Positions 35,842 through 44,337 of a stretch of DNA of 64,000 nt are shown piece by piece; within the stretch, counting starts at the first letter, position 1; each line of letters begins with the position of its first letter. Made by a program: the position numbers and the translations under genes. Where the stretch lies: contig CBFIAR010000007.1 of NCBI GenBank assembly GCA_965660625.1, forward strand, positions 1 to 64,000, written 5' to 3'. The stretch is from Glaciecola sp965660625. GTDB taxonomy: Bacteria > Pseudomonadota > Gammaproteobacteria > Enterobacterales > Alteromonadaceae. The notes under the pieces are model-generated. The model saw only the letters and a list, made by a program, of their open reading frames with translations. It was not told where the DNA came from and searched no databases.

Positions 35842-37701
35842 ATGAACAAAAACTTAAATAAAACCATGTTAGCGTCGCTTGTTTGCGGAGCTCTTTATGC
35901 TGGTGCGGCCAACGGCGCAGATTTCTACTTTGGCGAAGATGATGGCATTCATCTGCAGGTGACTTCGCAGCTTTCTATGGGTGCCAGTTGGCGTTTGAAA
36001 GATGCTAACCCACGTTTTATTGGTGCGCTAAATGGCGGAACTGGCGGCACAACAACCACTGATGACGGTAATCTAAACTTTGGTAAGAATGATACATTTT
36101 CAAAAATTATCAAAGGCTCTCATGACATACAGCTTTCAAAAGACAATTACGGCTTTTTTGCTCGGGTTAAATATTGGTACGATAAAGAGCTAAAAGACGA
36201 GTCTCGTCCGCATGGTAATTCACCTAACGGTTATACTCCTGGCGCACCATTAAGCGATGACGGTTTTGCTGACTTTGCAAAATTTTCAGGCGTCGAATTA
36301 ATGGATGCATACTTTTACACCAGTTTCGATATCGGTCAGGCACCGGTTGAATTTAGACTGGGTCGTCAAGTGATCAGTTGGGGAGAAAGTACATTTATTC
36401 AAGGTGGCTTAAATTCGACTAATCCATTCGACGTTAATGCGCTCCGTCGCCCTGGAGCGGAACTAAAAGAAGGTCTTCTTCCGGTCGGTATGGCATATAT
36501 TAACGCCGGCGTATCTGCAAATCTAACGCTTGAAGCTTTCTACCAATACGAGTGGGAAAAAACTCAAATTGATGGGTGTGGCACGTATTTCTCAGGCGCT
36601 GACTTTGCAGCGGATGGCTGTTTTGCTGTAACCATTGCGGTTCCAGACCAGCAAGCGCTGGCAGGTGGTTTCTTTGCAGACCGTCGCGCTTTTGACAACA
36701 ACCCAGACACGTCGCGCAGAGGTGATGGTGAGCCTGATGACGGCGGCCAGTACGGTTTTGCTTTCCGGTATTACGCTGCAGAGTTAAATGATACAGAATT
36801 TGGTCTGTACTTCATGAACCTTCACTCTAGATTACCGTTAATTAATGCTGTTAGAACTGCAATACCAGAATCAGTCGGTTCAGTATTTATACCATCAGCC
36901 CTCGATCCTACCGGTGGCTCATTGTCAGCACTAAATCCAACATACCGCATCGTCTTTCCTGAAGACCTTCAGTATTTTGGCGCTAGCTTTGCAACGAACA
37001 TAGGTGGCACGGCAGTATCTGGTGAGATATCGTATAAGCCTGATACACCGATTCAAATTAATGGACCTGAACTACTTAACGGCGTGCTTTCTGAAAGCCC
37101 ACTATTCCCGTACTCGTCTCGCGTAGTTGCTGCTGGTCGTGGCGAAGAAATTCGTGGATATGATGAGTTTGACGTTACTCAAATGCAGGTAACGGCGCTA
37201 CATTTCTTTGAGCGCGTATTAGGCGCCTCGCGCTTAACGGTTATCGGCGAAGCTGGTATCATTTTTACTGACGGCATTGAAGATGCTGATCAGCGTTACG
37301 GTCGGAATTCTGTATTTGGTCTAGGCGATTTTGATTTAGGTGGTGGTACCAACTGTACGAATCTTCAAGCGGCGGGCGCCATAGGAGCTGACTGCGAAGC
37401 AGACGGTTATGTAACCGACAGTGCTTGGGGATATCGCATTAGAGGCGTATTAGAGTATGCCAACGTGTTTGCTGGTGTTAGCTTGAAGCCTACGATTGAT
37501 TGGCAGCATGATGTCAATGGTTATTCTCCCGATCCAGGTCAGCAGTTCAACGAAGGCGCTAAATCTTTTGGCGTGTCGTTAGAAGCTTTGTATCAACAGA
37601 AATACAGTATGACGCTTGGTTACCGTGCATTTTCTGGCGGCAGTCACAATATACTGGAAGATAAAGACTTCTTGTCTTTAAACTTCGCTGTTTCATATTA
37701 A
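35842..37701 (+). CDS. DUF1302 family outer-membrane protein
   Basis: This 619-residue protein has a clear signal peptide (MNKNLNKTMLASLVCGALYA, cleavage after about ANGA). A long series of amphipathic beta strands follows, ending in a terminal aromatic pattern (SLNFAVSY), consistent with an outer-membrane barrel. Typical DUF1302 segments are LGRQVISWGESTFIQGG and NPFDVNALRRPGAELKEG. The function is not established; members often sit beside DUF1329, RND and catabolic genes for hydrophobic compounds, suggesting passage of such substrates across the outer membrane. A ribosome-binding site GAGGAAG lies before the ATG. Confidence 0.8.
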   Translation: MNKNLNKTMLASLVCGALYAGAANGADFYFGEDDGIHLQVTSQLSMGASWRLKDANPRFIGALNGGTGGTTTTDDGNLNFGKNDTFSKIIKGSHDIQLSKDNYGFFARVKYWYDKELKDESRPHGNSPNGYTPGAPLSDDGFADFAKFSGVELMDAYFYTSFDIGQAPVEFRLGRQVISWGESTFIQGGLNSTNPFDVNALRRPGAELKEGLLPVGMAYINAGVSANLTLEAFYQYEWEKTQIDGCGTYFSGADFAADGCFAVTIAVPDQQALAGGFFADRRAFDNNPDTSRRGDGEPDDGGQYGFAFRYYAAELNDTEFGLYFMNLHSRLPLINAVRTAIPESVGSVFIPSALDPTGGSLSALNPTYRIVFPEDLQYFGASFATNIGGTAVSGEISYKPDTPIQINGPELLNGVLSESPLFPYSSRVVAAGRGEEIRGYDEFDVTQMQVTALHFFERVLGASRLTVIGEAGIIFTDGIEDADQRYGRNSVFGLGDFDLGGGTNCTNLQAAGAIGADCEADGYVTDSAWGYRIRGVLEYANVFAGVSLKPTIDWQHDVNGYSPDPGQQFNEGAKSFGVSLEALYQQKYSMTLGYRAFSGGSHNILEDKDFLSLNFAVSY

Positions 37702-37717
37702 TTTAAGGAGTAATCAA

Positions 37718-39076
37718 ATGAAAAATCAATTACTAATTGCAGGGATTTTCTCTCTGTCGTTTCTATCTTCTTCGGTAATTGCAAAAGTGACTCCTGAAGA
37801 GGCACAGAAATTAGGTACGTCACTCACGCCAATGGGCGCTGAAATGGCGGGTAACGCCGCTGGTACTATTCCTGCTTGGACAGGCGGTTTACACAGCAAA
37901 AGCGGAATGAAGAGTGAAGATTCCGGTCGACCAAACAATCCTTTCCCTGACGCAAAACCGAAGTTTGTTATAGACAACAGTAATCTTGCACAATATAAAG
38001 AAAACTTAAGCGCTGGTCAGTTGGAAATGTTTAAGAAGTATCCAGACTACAAAATGCCGGTTTATGAAACCAAGAGAACATCTGCTTATCCAAGTGATAT
38101 GTACGATGTTATCAAGAAAAATGCGTTAAACACTGAACTGGTTGCAGGCGGAAATGGATTAAGTAACTTTGACACATCCATTCCTTTCCCGATCCCAGCT
38201 ACTGCTCTTGAGGTAATTTGGAACCACATCACGCGTTATCGCGGCGGTTCAGCTGAACGTATGCTTACAGCGATACCAGTGCAAGCAGACGGTTCGTTTG
38301 TTGAAGTTAAACTGAATGACCAACTTGTTTGGCCTGAATTTTTAGCTACCGGACGTGAAGCGGAAGATGACAACGTGTTGTTCTACTACCTTCAGGTTAT
38401 TACTGCGCCTTCAAGACTAACGGGTACCGCTTTATTGGTACATGACACCATTGACCAAGTTAAAGAGGCGCGCAGAGCTTGGGTTTATAATTCTGGCCAG
38501 CGTCGTGTGCGCCGCGCACCGAATGTTGCCTATGATGGACCTGCAGCAGGGACCGATGGTTTGAGAGCGACCGACAACTATGACATGTATAATGGTGCAC
38601 CAGACCGGTATAATTGGAAGTTGATAGGTAAAAAAGAAGTTTATATGCCGTATAACTCATATAAACTGATGGATACATCGGCTAAATATAGTGACATCGT
38701 GCAAGAAGGGCATTTAAACCCCGAGTTCTTGCGTTATGAACTGCATCGCGCTTGGGTACTCGAAGCGACCGTTAAAGATGACGCTCGCCATATCTATGCC
38801 AAACGTGTTTTCTATGTAGATGAAGACACATGGCAAGCATCAATTATTGATCACTACGATGGTCGCGGTGATTTATGGCGTGTATCAGAAGCATACAACA
38901 TTATGTTCTATGATGTTGATACGCCTTGGATGGTTGCTGAGACGCTATACGATCTGAATTCTGGAAGATACCTAGTAACGGGTTTGTCGAACGAAGAGCC
39001 AAAGTTCATGACTTGGGGCAAAAAAGTAGACCGTCGTGACTTCTCATCCTCTGCATTGCGTCGCTTAGGCCGCTAG
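37718..39076 (+). CDS. DUF1329 family periplasmic lipoprotein-like (LolB-fold) protein
   Basis: This 452-residue protein has a signal peptide (LLIAGIFSLSFLSSSVIA) and starts 16 bases after the DUF1302 gene with AAGGAG in between, so the two are co-transcribed. Family marks are EAQKLGTSLTPMGAEMAGN, GTIPAWTGGL, the GQRRVRRAPNVAYD segment and DHYDGRGDLWRV. DUF1329 proteins have a LolA/LolB-like beta fold predicted to hold a hydrophobic ligand; no biochemical role is firmly set. With DUF1302 it may relay amphiphiles between the outer membrane and the RND transporter. Confidence 0.82.
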   Translation: MKNQLLIAGIFSLSFLSSSVIAKVTPEEAQKLGTSLTPMGAEMAGNAAGTIPAWTGGLHSKSGMKSEDSGRPNNPFPDAKPKFVIDNSNLAQYKENLSAGQLEMFKKYPDYKMPVYETKRTSAYPSDMYDVIKKNALNTELVAGGNGLSNFDTSIPFPIPATALEVIWNHITRYRGGSAERMLTAIPVQADGSFVEVKLNDQLVWPEFLATGREAEDDNVLFYYLQVITAPSRLTGTALLVHDTIDQVKEARRAWVYNSGQRRVRRAPNVAYDGPAAGTDGLRATDNYDMYNGAPDRYNWKLIGKKEVYMPYNSYKLMDTSAKYSDIVQEGHLNPEFLRYELHRAWVLEATVKDDARHIYAKRVFYVDEDTWQASIIDHYDGRGDLWRVSEAYNIMFYDVDTPWMVAETLYDLNSGRYLVTGLSNEEPKFMTWGKKVDRRDFSSSALRRLGR

Positions 39077-39098
39077 AATAAAACTGTGAAGAGTAATG

Positions 39099-39125
39099 AT
39101 GGCTCCCTTGTTGGGGCCATTTTTT
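39099..39125 (+). terminator. Rho-independent terminator after the DUF1329 gene
   Basis: ATGGCTCC (39099-39106) pairs with GGGGCCAT (39113-39120), one wobble, loop of six, followed directly by TTTTT. It lies only 14 bases before the alkylsulfatase start codon, so it may act as an attenuator between DUF1329 and the sulfatase gene. Confidence 0.75.
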
Positions 39126-39138
39126 ATAAGGAAAACGT

Positions 39139-41103
39139 ATGAACTTACTCAAACTTTGCCTCATCGTTAGTGTATTTTTGGGATTTCAAACAAGCGCAAA
39201 TCAAGCTGTAGCACCTCAAACTGCATCCGATGCTACTTTGGAATATCAAAAAACAGTTAAGAATACACTGCCGTTTTTAGATAAAAAAGATTTTGAACTT
39301 GCTGAAAAAGGCCTTATCAAGCGTCCCGAAAAAGTTGAGATACGTGATGAAAATGGCGAGGTTGTTTGGGAGCTTGGTAATTACAAATTTTTATTAGCTG
39401 AAAAATATCATGACAGTATTAATCCATCACTGGAACGCCAAGCAAGACTGAATATGCTGTATGGTTTATTTAAAGTGAGTGATCGCATTTATCAAGTGCG
39501 AGGCTACGACCTAGCAAATATGACATTAATAAAAGGCGACACTGGTTGGATAATTTTTGATACCTTACTAACACCACCTACTGCGAAAGCTGCCTTTGCG
39601 CTTGTCACCCAAGAATTAGGTGAATTCCCGATAAAGGCAGTCGTTTATAGCCACGCCCATGCTGATCACTTCGGTGGAGTAAGAGGTATTGTATCTCAGG
39701 CGCAGGCTGACAGTGGTGAAGTGAAAATAATAGCCCCGCGAGATTTTATGGAGCACGCCATAAAAGAAAACGTGTTGGCAGGTAATGCGATGACCCGCCG
39801 AGCTAGTTATCAGTATGGCAATGTGCTACCCAAATCTGAATTTGGCCTAGTTGACGCTGCAATAGGGAAAGGTCTTTCTAACGGCGCAATTGGATTGATT
39901 GCACCGACAATGACTATTGAAGACGATGAAGAAACGATAACAATAGATGGTATAGAAATGGTGTTTCAAAATACACCAGATACTGAATCACCGTCGGAAA
40001 TGAATACTTATTTTCCACAGTTTAAAGCACTTTGGACCGCAGAAAACGTGATTGGCACAATGCACAATGTTTATACATTGCGCGGCGCTGCGGTCAGAGA
40101 TGCGCAAGGTTGGAGTAAGTACATTAATAAACTTATTCATAATTACGCAAAAGAGACTGAAGTCATGTTTGCTTCGCATAGCTGGCCACGATGGGGCAAT
40201 GAGTACTTAATTAGCGTGTTGGAAAAACAGCGAGACCTTTATGGTTACTTGCACGACAAGACGCTTAACTTGGCGAATAAGGGCGTGACGATAAATGAAA
40301 TTCACAATGAGTTAAATGTACCCGATGTACTTGCTCATGAATGGTATAACCGAGGTTACCATGGCTCATATTCGCATAATGTCAGAGGTGTGTTGAATCG
40401 CTATTTAGGCTTTTTTGACATGAATCCGGCTAATCTCAATAAACTAAGTCCTGCGGATTCAGCACCTAAATATGTCGCGGCAATGGGCGGCGCAGAGAAT
40501 ATCATAGGGATGGCAAAAGAAGCTTATGACGCCGGTGAATATCGCTGGGCCGCTGAGCTGCTGAACAAGGTCATATTTGCTCAACCTGACAACATACCTG
40601 CAAAACTATTACAGGCAAATATTTTTGAGCAAATGGGATACCAAGCTGAAAGTGCTGGCTGGCGTAATACTTATCTTGCGGGTGCGTTTGAGTTGAGAAA
40701 TGGACTACCTGATCAGATAAACGCAGCCAAGGTAGGCCCTGACCTCATCATAGCGATGAGCTCTGAGCTTATCTTTGACTTTTTAGGCGTAAGGCTCAAT
40801 AGCGAGCTAGCACTTGGCAAAACCGTTTCAGTGAATATTGTCTTCCCGGACAAAGATGAGAAATTCCTGCTTGAATTAAAGAATGCGCACTTAAATAACA
40901 TTGCAGGAGTGCAGTCAAAGAATGCCGACGTAACCGTTACAATGAATCGAAGCGACTTAAATCTTATGCTAATGAAGGTAAAAAGTTTTCCTGAGTTAGT
41001 GCAAAGCGGCGCGATTACCTATGAAGGAAACATCAATGCATTTGTTTCGATTTTACAAATGCTAGAAGAGTTTCCTTTCTGGTTCAATATTGTCACGCCG
41101 TAG
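39139..41103 (+). CDS. sdsA: Class III alkylsulfatase (SdsA1-like metallo-beta-lactamase-fold sulfatase)
   Basis: This 654-residue exported enzyme (signal peptide MNLLKLCLIVSVFLGFQTSA) is close in length to Pseudomonas SdsA1 (658). It has the binuclear zinc motif HxHxDH as H172-A-H174-A-D176-H177, followed by the second-shell segment TPDTESPSEMNTYFP and SHSWPRWGNEYL. A helical dimerisation region follows (about 380-530), then a C-terminal SCP2-like domain (about 540-650). These enzymes hydrolyse primary alkyl sulfates such as dodecyl sulfate to the alcohol and sulfate in the periplasm. The product would feed the alcohol and aldehyde dehydrogenases and ligase encoded on the other arm of the cluster. 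Individual zinc ligands beyond HxHxDH were not aligned. Confidence 0.88.
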   Translation: MNLLKLCLIVSVFLGFQTSANQAVAPQTASDATLEYQKTVKNTLPFLDKKDFELAEKGLIKRPEKVEIRDENGEVVWELGNYKFLLAEKYHDSINPSLERQARLNMLYGLFKVSDRIYQVRGYDLANMTLIKGDTGWIIFDTLLTPPTAKAAFALVTQELGEFPIKAVVYSHAHADHFGGVRGIVSQAQADSGEVKIIAPRDFMEHAIKENVLAGNAMTRRASYQYGNVLPKSEFGLVDAAIGKGLSNGAIGLIAPTMTIEDDEETITIDGIEMVFQNTPDTESPSEMNTYFPQFKALWTAENVIGTMHNVYTLRGAAVRDAQGWSKYINKLIHNYAKETEVMFASHSWPRWGNEYLISVLEKQRDLYGYLHDKTLNLANKGVTINEIHNELNVPDVLAHEWYNRGYHGSYSHNVRGVLNRYLGFFDMNPANLNKLSPADSAPKYVAAMGGAENIIGMAKEAYDAGEYRWAAELLNKVIFAQPDNIPAKLLQANIFEQMGYQAESAGWRNTYLAGAFELRNGLPDQINAAKVGPDLIIAMSSELIFDFLGVRLNSELALGKTVSVNIVFPDKDEKFLLELKNAHLNNIAGVQSKNADVTVTMNRSDLNLMLMKVKSFPELVQSGAITYEGNINAFVSILQMLEEFPFWFNIVTP

Positions 41104-41176
41104 TAAGATTTTGACGCTATTAAAAACCGAAAAAGCATAAGTGGCAATTAAGCCTTGATAATAGATGAGCTAAAAT

Positions 41177-41584
41177 ATGAATATGAATAGTAAAACCATT
41201 ACGCAAGGCTTTGTGCTGGCTGGCTTAATGAATTCTTCGGTTTTGGTTTTCTCGCGGTTTTTCACTAACCCTACAATTGCCGAATTTGACCCTGTGGTAA
41301 TGTCGAATTTCGGATTATTAATGATTTTAATATGGGGGTTCGCTTATATATCAGCGGCAAAAAATTACGCCAAAGTAAAATGGCTCGTTGGCGTTTTTGC
41401 TGTTGAAAAGCTGATTTATGGCTGCGTTTGGATAAACTGGTTTCTTAATAATAATATTTATGATGTTTATGAGAAGGATACAATGGCGGGGCTATTTTAC
41501 TCAATCTATGGCATCAATGATTGGCTGTTTTTTGTTTTCTTTTCTTATGTTTTCTTTCATGTAATCAAAAGCAAAGATTCGTAA
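41177..41584 (+). CDS. Small four-helix membrane protein, uncharacterised
   Basis: This 135-residue protein has four predicted membrane helices, at about 8-25, 43-60, 67-88 and 108-128. No catalytic motif or family is recognised. It lies 73 bases after the alkylsulfatase gene on the same strand and could be co-transcribed. A long hairpin (41701) closes the unit. Confidence 0.65.
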   Translation: MNMNSKTITQGFVLAGLMNSSVLVFSRFFTNPTIAEFDPVVMSNFGLLMILIWGFAYISAAKNYAKVKWLVGVFAVEKLIYGCVWINWFLNNNIYDVYEKDTMAGLFYSIYGINDWLFFVFFSYVFFHVIKSKDS

Positions 41585-41700
41585 CATTCTAATATGTAAG
41601 TTTCGATTGGCTGGGCGAGCAGTAAGGTTTTTGAATTAACGAGTAATATGTTGAAGAAGCTTATCAATGCCAGCTTTTAACTGGCTGGCAATGATGAAAT

Positions 41701-41740
41701 GGGGGTCGTTGAAAATCATTATTCATTTTCACCGACTCCC
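41701..41740. terminator. Long hairpin between convergent genes
   Basis: GGGGGTCG (41701-41708) pairs with CGACTCCC (41733-41740), and after one mismatch TGAAAAT pairs with ATTTTCA around an eight-base loop. It is about a 16-bp stem followed by TGTTTCT. A smaller hairpin, TGCCAGC/GCTGGCA, lies at 41668-41690. It probably terminates transcription from the plus strand. Confidence 0.6.
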
Positions 41741-41780
41741 TGTTTCTCTGAGCAGCTACTCAATATAAAACTGAGCCCGT

Positions 41781-42488
41781 TTATTCAGACATCGACGCCA
41801 TATCAATCACAAAACGATGTGCCACATCGCCTTTCGCTAAGTGTTTAAATGCGTCATTAATTTCATTGGCATTGATTATCTTACATTCAGGATGAATGTT
41901 GTGCTCAGCACAAAAATCTAACACTTCCTGTGTCTCCTTAATGCCGCCAATCAATGAACCAACAATACGGCGTCTACCCGTGACCAGTGGAATGGTCATT
42001 GGCTCTTCAAGCGGTCCAATCTGACCGACAATTACCAAGGTTCCATCAACATCCAATAGTCGTGTGTAGGCATCAACATTGTGTTTTACCGGAACGGTAT
42101 CGAGTATTAAATCGAATGATGAAGCCGCTTTTTTCATCGCCTCTTTATCGGTTGAAACTAATAAACTTGTAGCGCCGCTCCTTTTAGCTTCCTTTTCCTT
42201 TGCATTGGAACGGCTAATTACGGTGACTTCTGCGCCCATTGCCGCCTACCGCGACAGAATCACCTACGTTGTAGCGCTTTACATCCGTTCCTACTTCCAA
42301 AACGCGGCCGACAATTTCATGGCCTGGCACGAGCGGATAACTTTGCGGACCCCAGTCTCCGTTGACAGTATGCAAGTCAGAGTGACAAATGCCACTGTAG
42401 AGGATTTCAATTGCGACGTCGTTGCTTCGAAGTGGTAAGGCTCCATATGAGCATCTGATGAGTGCGCTGCGTATCCAATTGTTTTCAT
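41781..42488 (-). pseudogene. Zinc alcohol dehydrogenase (YahK-like), broken by deletion and frameshift
   Basis: The start at 42488 (MKTIGYAAHSSDAHMEPYHF) and the GICHSDLHTVNGDWG/PLVPGHEIVGRV section lie in two different frames that change near 42425. After DSVAVGG the gene jumps, in a third register, to MGAEVTVISRS and runs to a normal end (HRFVIDMASMSE). About 100 residues of the ~350 expected are missing between these points. This includes all structural-zinc cysteines and most of the cofactor-binding turn. The C-terminal 152-codon frame is open but lacks the catalytic half. It is clearly non-functional. Confidence 0.85.
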
Positions 42489-42689
42489 TATTTTGGGCAG
42501 TATTCGCTACAAAGTTTAATCATCTTTAGTCATTCTTGTGAAGGTAGAAATCTGCCACCATCAACCGTAGAGTAAAAAGCATCGTTATTTTGATTTATTC
42601 GTTGAATAACAAAAATAAGTGGGGAAATATCCAACTTGATGATTTAATAGTTAGTTATAAAGCCTTATTAAACTTGCACACTCACAGTC

Positions 42690-43109
42690 ATGAATGAAGA
42701 TATTATCATTGCGCTTGCTTCTCTCATTCACCGAATCGGAGGCGAGACCGCTAAACAAGCTAAAGCAATTGCATTGCAGCATGAATGCGAATTAAAAAGA
42801 GTACGTCGCTCAAGAAATTGGATTGTAACGGGTGATGCGATAAAGCTTCAAACTTATGCTGCACAGCTGAAAGCAGAGCAAATGATTTCACAGAAGTTAA
42901 ATAAACAAGGTGTTGGTGAGTTTCATTACCTTATCAAGAAGATTGAAACTGCCTTATTGGGACATGCTGATAAATTAGAAACGTTAGAAGTAAAGTTGCT
43001 TCGATTGGTCACGCAATTCCCAAGTATCACCTTATCAGAATTGGTATCACTTACCCATTGCACTGAGGTGGAAGCAAGAGTTGCTCGCTTTGAGGCTGAT
43101 AGCTGGTAA
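42690..43109 (+). CDS. RRF_GI-type protein (annotated as ribosome recycling factor family)
   Basis: This 139-residue protein starts LASLIHRIGGETAKQAKAIA and has the strongly basic segment CELKRVRRSRNWIVTGDA (about 34-52). A helical coiled region follows, then a helix-turn-helix-like tail (PSITLSELVSLTHCTEVEARVARFEAD). Similar small proteins in Vibrio and Alteromonadales carry the RRF_GI family label. They are not homologous to Frr over its length, and no function has been shown to my knowledge. The C-terminal HTH-like pattern would also suit a nucleic-acid-binding role. It stands alone. Confidence 0.65.
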   Translation: MNEDIIIALASLIHRIGGETAKQAKAIALQHECELKRVRRSRNWIVTGDAIKLQTYAAQLKAEQMISQKLNKQGVGEFHYLIKKIETALLGHADKLETLEVKLLRLVTQFPSITLSELVSLTHCTEVEARVARFEADSW

Positions 43110-43230
43110 TCACGCTTTATCCATAACAAATCGGTTTTCTCAGTTTGTATTGAATAATGCTTTGTTCTCATGACATGACGAATGCTTTCTAAAAATGGTG
43201 AATTAGCCACTGTTGACTCCTTTTTGTATG

Positions 43231-43262
43231 GTGTGGTTACGATGCACGCATAGTAACCACAC
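43231..43262. repeat. Palindrome A (32 bp, imperfect)
   Basis: GTGTGGTTAC (43231-43240) is the exact reverse complement of GTAACCACAC (43253-43262). Between them ATGC/GCAT also pair, with one mismatch outside. Its 24-bp core (43235-43258) matches 21 of 24 bases of the second palindrome. Confidence 0.85.
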
Positions 43263-43320
43263 TGATTTAGTTGCTACTTTAGTTTAGCTTATTGTATTTC
43301 TTGTAAAATGATGAGCGGGG

Positions 43321-43340
43321 TTACTATGCATGCATAGTAA
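43321..43340. repeat. Palindrome B (20 bp, perfect)
   Basis: TTACTATGCATGCATAGTAA is a perfect palindrome. Its centre is exactly 84 bases from the centre of palindrome A and the core is shared, so the pair looks like two sites for one dimeric DNA-binding protein. Confidence 0.85.
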
Positions 43341-43462
43341 ACGCAGAAAAAGTTGTAGAAATTAACACCGGAAAAATAGTAAGCTATTGAAATAAATAGA
43401 GTATGGGGACTGTGTGGAATGAAGCTATCTCGTTGTTACAACGCGGTCTACATAATAATATG

Positions 43463-43934
43463 TTAGATTTGGGAGGAACAATGGCAGATAAGCCTAAAAC
43501 TATTCAAGAATATATTGAATCCAAACCCAAAGAGACACAAGAGAGGCTGGAGGAATTGCGCAGTTATCTAAAACTTGCCGATCCAGAGGCGGATGAAGGG
43601 CTAAAATGGGGAAAGCCTGCGTTGATAAATGATGGAATACTTTATGTGTACGCAGCCTTTAAGGAACATGTCAGCCTCCACCCAACGCCTACAGTGATAA
43701 ATACTTTTCGTAAAGAACTGGAAGCATATAAGTTGTCGGACAATACAATCCAGTTTGCCTTGGAAAAACCGATCCCAAAAGAATTAGTTTTAAAAATTGC
43801 CAAATTGCGAGTCTACGAGAAGAATGAAAAAGGCATTGGCTGGAAATGAATGCACCAAATCTAACAAAGCAAATACACTCTGACGCCAAAAAGCGCCGCT
43901 TTGCTCTGCTTTTTGCCACAGGTGATTTGCAGCG
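43463..43934 (+). mobile_element. Integron gene cassette 1 (DUF1801)
   Basis: The attC at the right end has left arm ATCTAAC. An integron cassette must therefore begin with TTAGAT, completing GTTAGAT in the circle. Exactly that septamer occurs at 43462-43468, 12 bases before the ribosome-binding site of the DUF1801 gene. The cassette is 472 bp and holds one gene plus its attC, the usual layout. Confidence 0.85.
43481..43849 (+). CDS. DUF1801 (YdhG-like) protein, cassette-borne
   Basis: This 122-residue protein starts at the ATG at 43481 with GGGAGGA immediately upstream. A longer frame from 43403 crosses the cassette boundary and is not credible. Family features are TIQEYIESKPKETQERLEEL, LKWGKPALINDGILYVYAAF, and KHIS-like residues replaced by KEHVSLHPTP. 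DUF1801 proteins adopt a frataxin-like fold and have been linked to iron handling in Bacillus (Fra/YdhG); the role of cassette copies is unknown. It is probably transcribed from outside the cassette. Confidence 0.8.
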   Translation: MADKPKTIQEYIESKPKETQERLEELRSYLKLADPEADEGLKWGKPALINDGILYVYAAFKEHVSLHPTPTVINTFRKELEAYKLSDNTIQFALEKPIPKELVLKIAKLRVYEKNEKGIGWK

Positions 43935-43940
43935 TTAGCC
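43859..43940 (+). repeat. attC recombination site
   Basis: R'' is ATCTAAC (43859-43865) and R' is GTTAGCC (43934-43940). Inner arms are GCAAAT (43869-43874) with ATTTGC (43925-43930), and GCCAAAAAGC with GCTTTTTGCC at one mismatch. The bottom strand can fold into the long imperfect hairpin typical of attC. Total length is 82 bp. The crossover point is G43934/T43935. Confidence 0.85.
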
Positions 43941-43971
43941 ATTCAATTCTCTCTTTGATTTAAGTAATCCA

Positions 43972-44337
43972 TTGGATTATACTCCGCAAATGCAAAATAC
44001 AATAGCTGAACTACCAGAATACACTAAACGTGCGGATTCTCTTTTAAAAGAGTCAGAGCGCAAGGATGTTATCGATTACTTATCCGAGCATCCCAAAGCG
44101 GGGACTCTAATAGAAGGTACTGGTGGTATTCGGAAATTGCGATGGAGCAAAGGTAATAAGGGGAAAAGCGGTGGCGTTCGAGTAATTTACTACTATCATG
44201 ATGAAAGAATCCCGCTTTATTTATTAACGATGTTTGGGAAGAATGAACAGGCTAATTTAACTAAAGCCGATAGAAACTCTCTTTCAAAACTTGTTAAAAT
44301 ATTGGTTGTTAAAGCTTTGGAGAAACATAATGACTAG
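43972..44337 (+). CDS. higB: HigB/RelE-family mRNA-cleaving toxin, cassette-borne
   Basis: This protein of about 121 residues resembles the HigB2 toxin of the Vibrio cholerae superintegron: DYLSEHPKAGTLIEGTGG, IRKLRWSKGNKGKSGGVRVI, then YYYHDERIPLYLLTMFGKNEQ. HigB/RelE toxins cut mRNA on the ribosome. The first start (TTG 43972) has no good ribosome-binding site; ATG 43990 would shorten it by six residues. The gene overlaps its antitoxin by eight bases, with toxin first as usual for higBA. Confidence 0.85.
   Translation: MDYTPQMQNTIAELPEYTKRADSLLKESERKDVIDYLSEHPKAGTLIEGTGGIRKLRWSKGNKGKSGGVRVIYYYHDERIPLYLLTMFGKNEQANLTKADRNSLSKLVKILVVKALEKHND

Larger units (their letters stand above)
43110..43462. 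other. Intergenic region ahead of the cassettes
   Basis: This contains the two related palindromes annotated separately and the point of cassette insertion at 43462/43463. No integrase gene or attC-like fold was found to the left of the first cassette. A short dyad GTTGTTACAAC lies about 20 bases left of the insertion point. Confidence 0.6.

Noticed and set aside
39139..41103. Metallo-beta-lactamase (antibiotic resistance)
   Set aside because: The HxHxDH fold is shared, but the length, the exported N-terminus, the helical dimerisation segment and the SCP2-like C-terminus fit alkylsulfatase.
43403..43480. N-terminal extension of the DUF1801 gene
   Set aside because: It crosses the cassette boundary at 43462/43463 and lacks a ribosome-binding site, while the ATG at 43481 has GGGAGGA.
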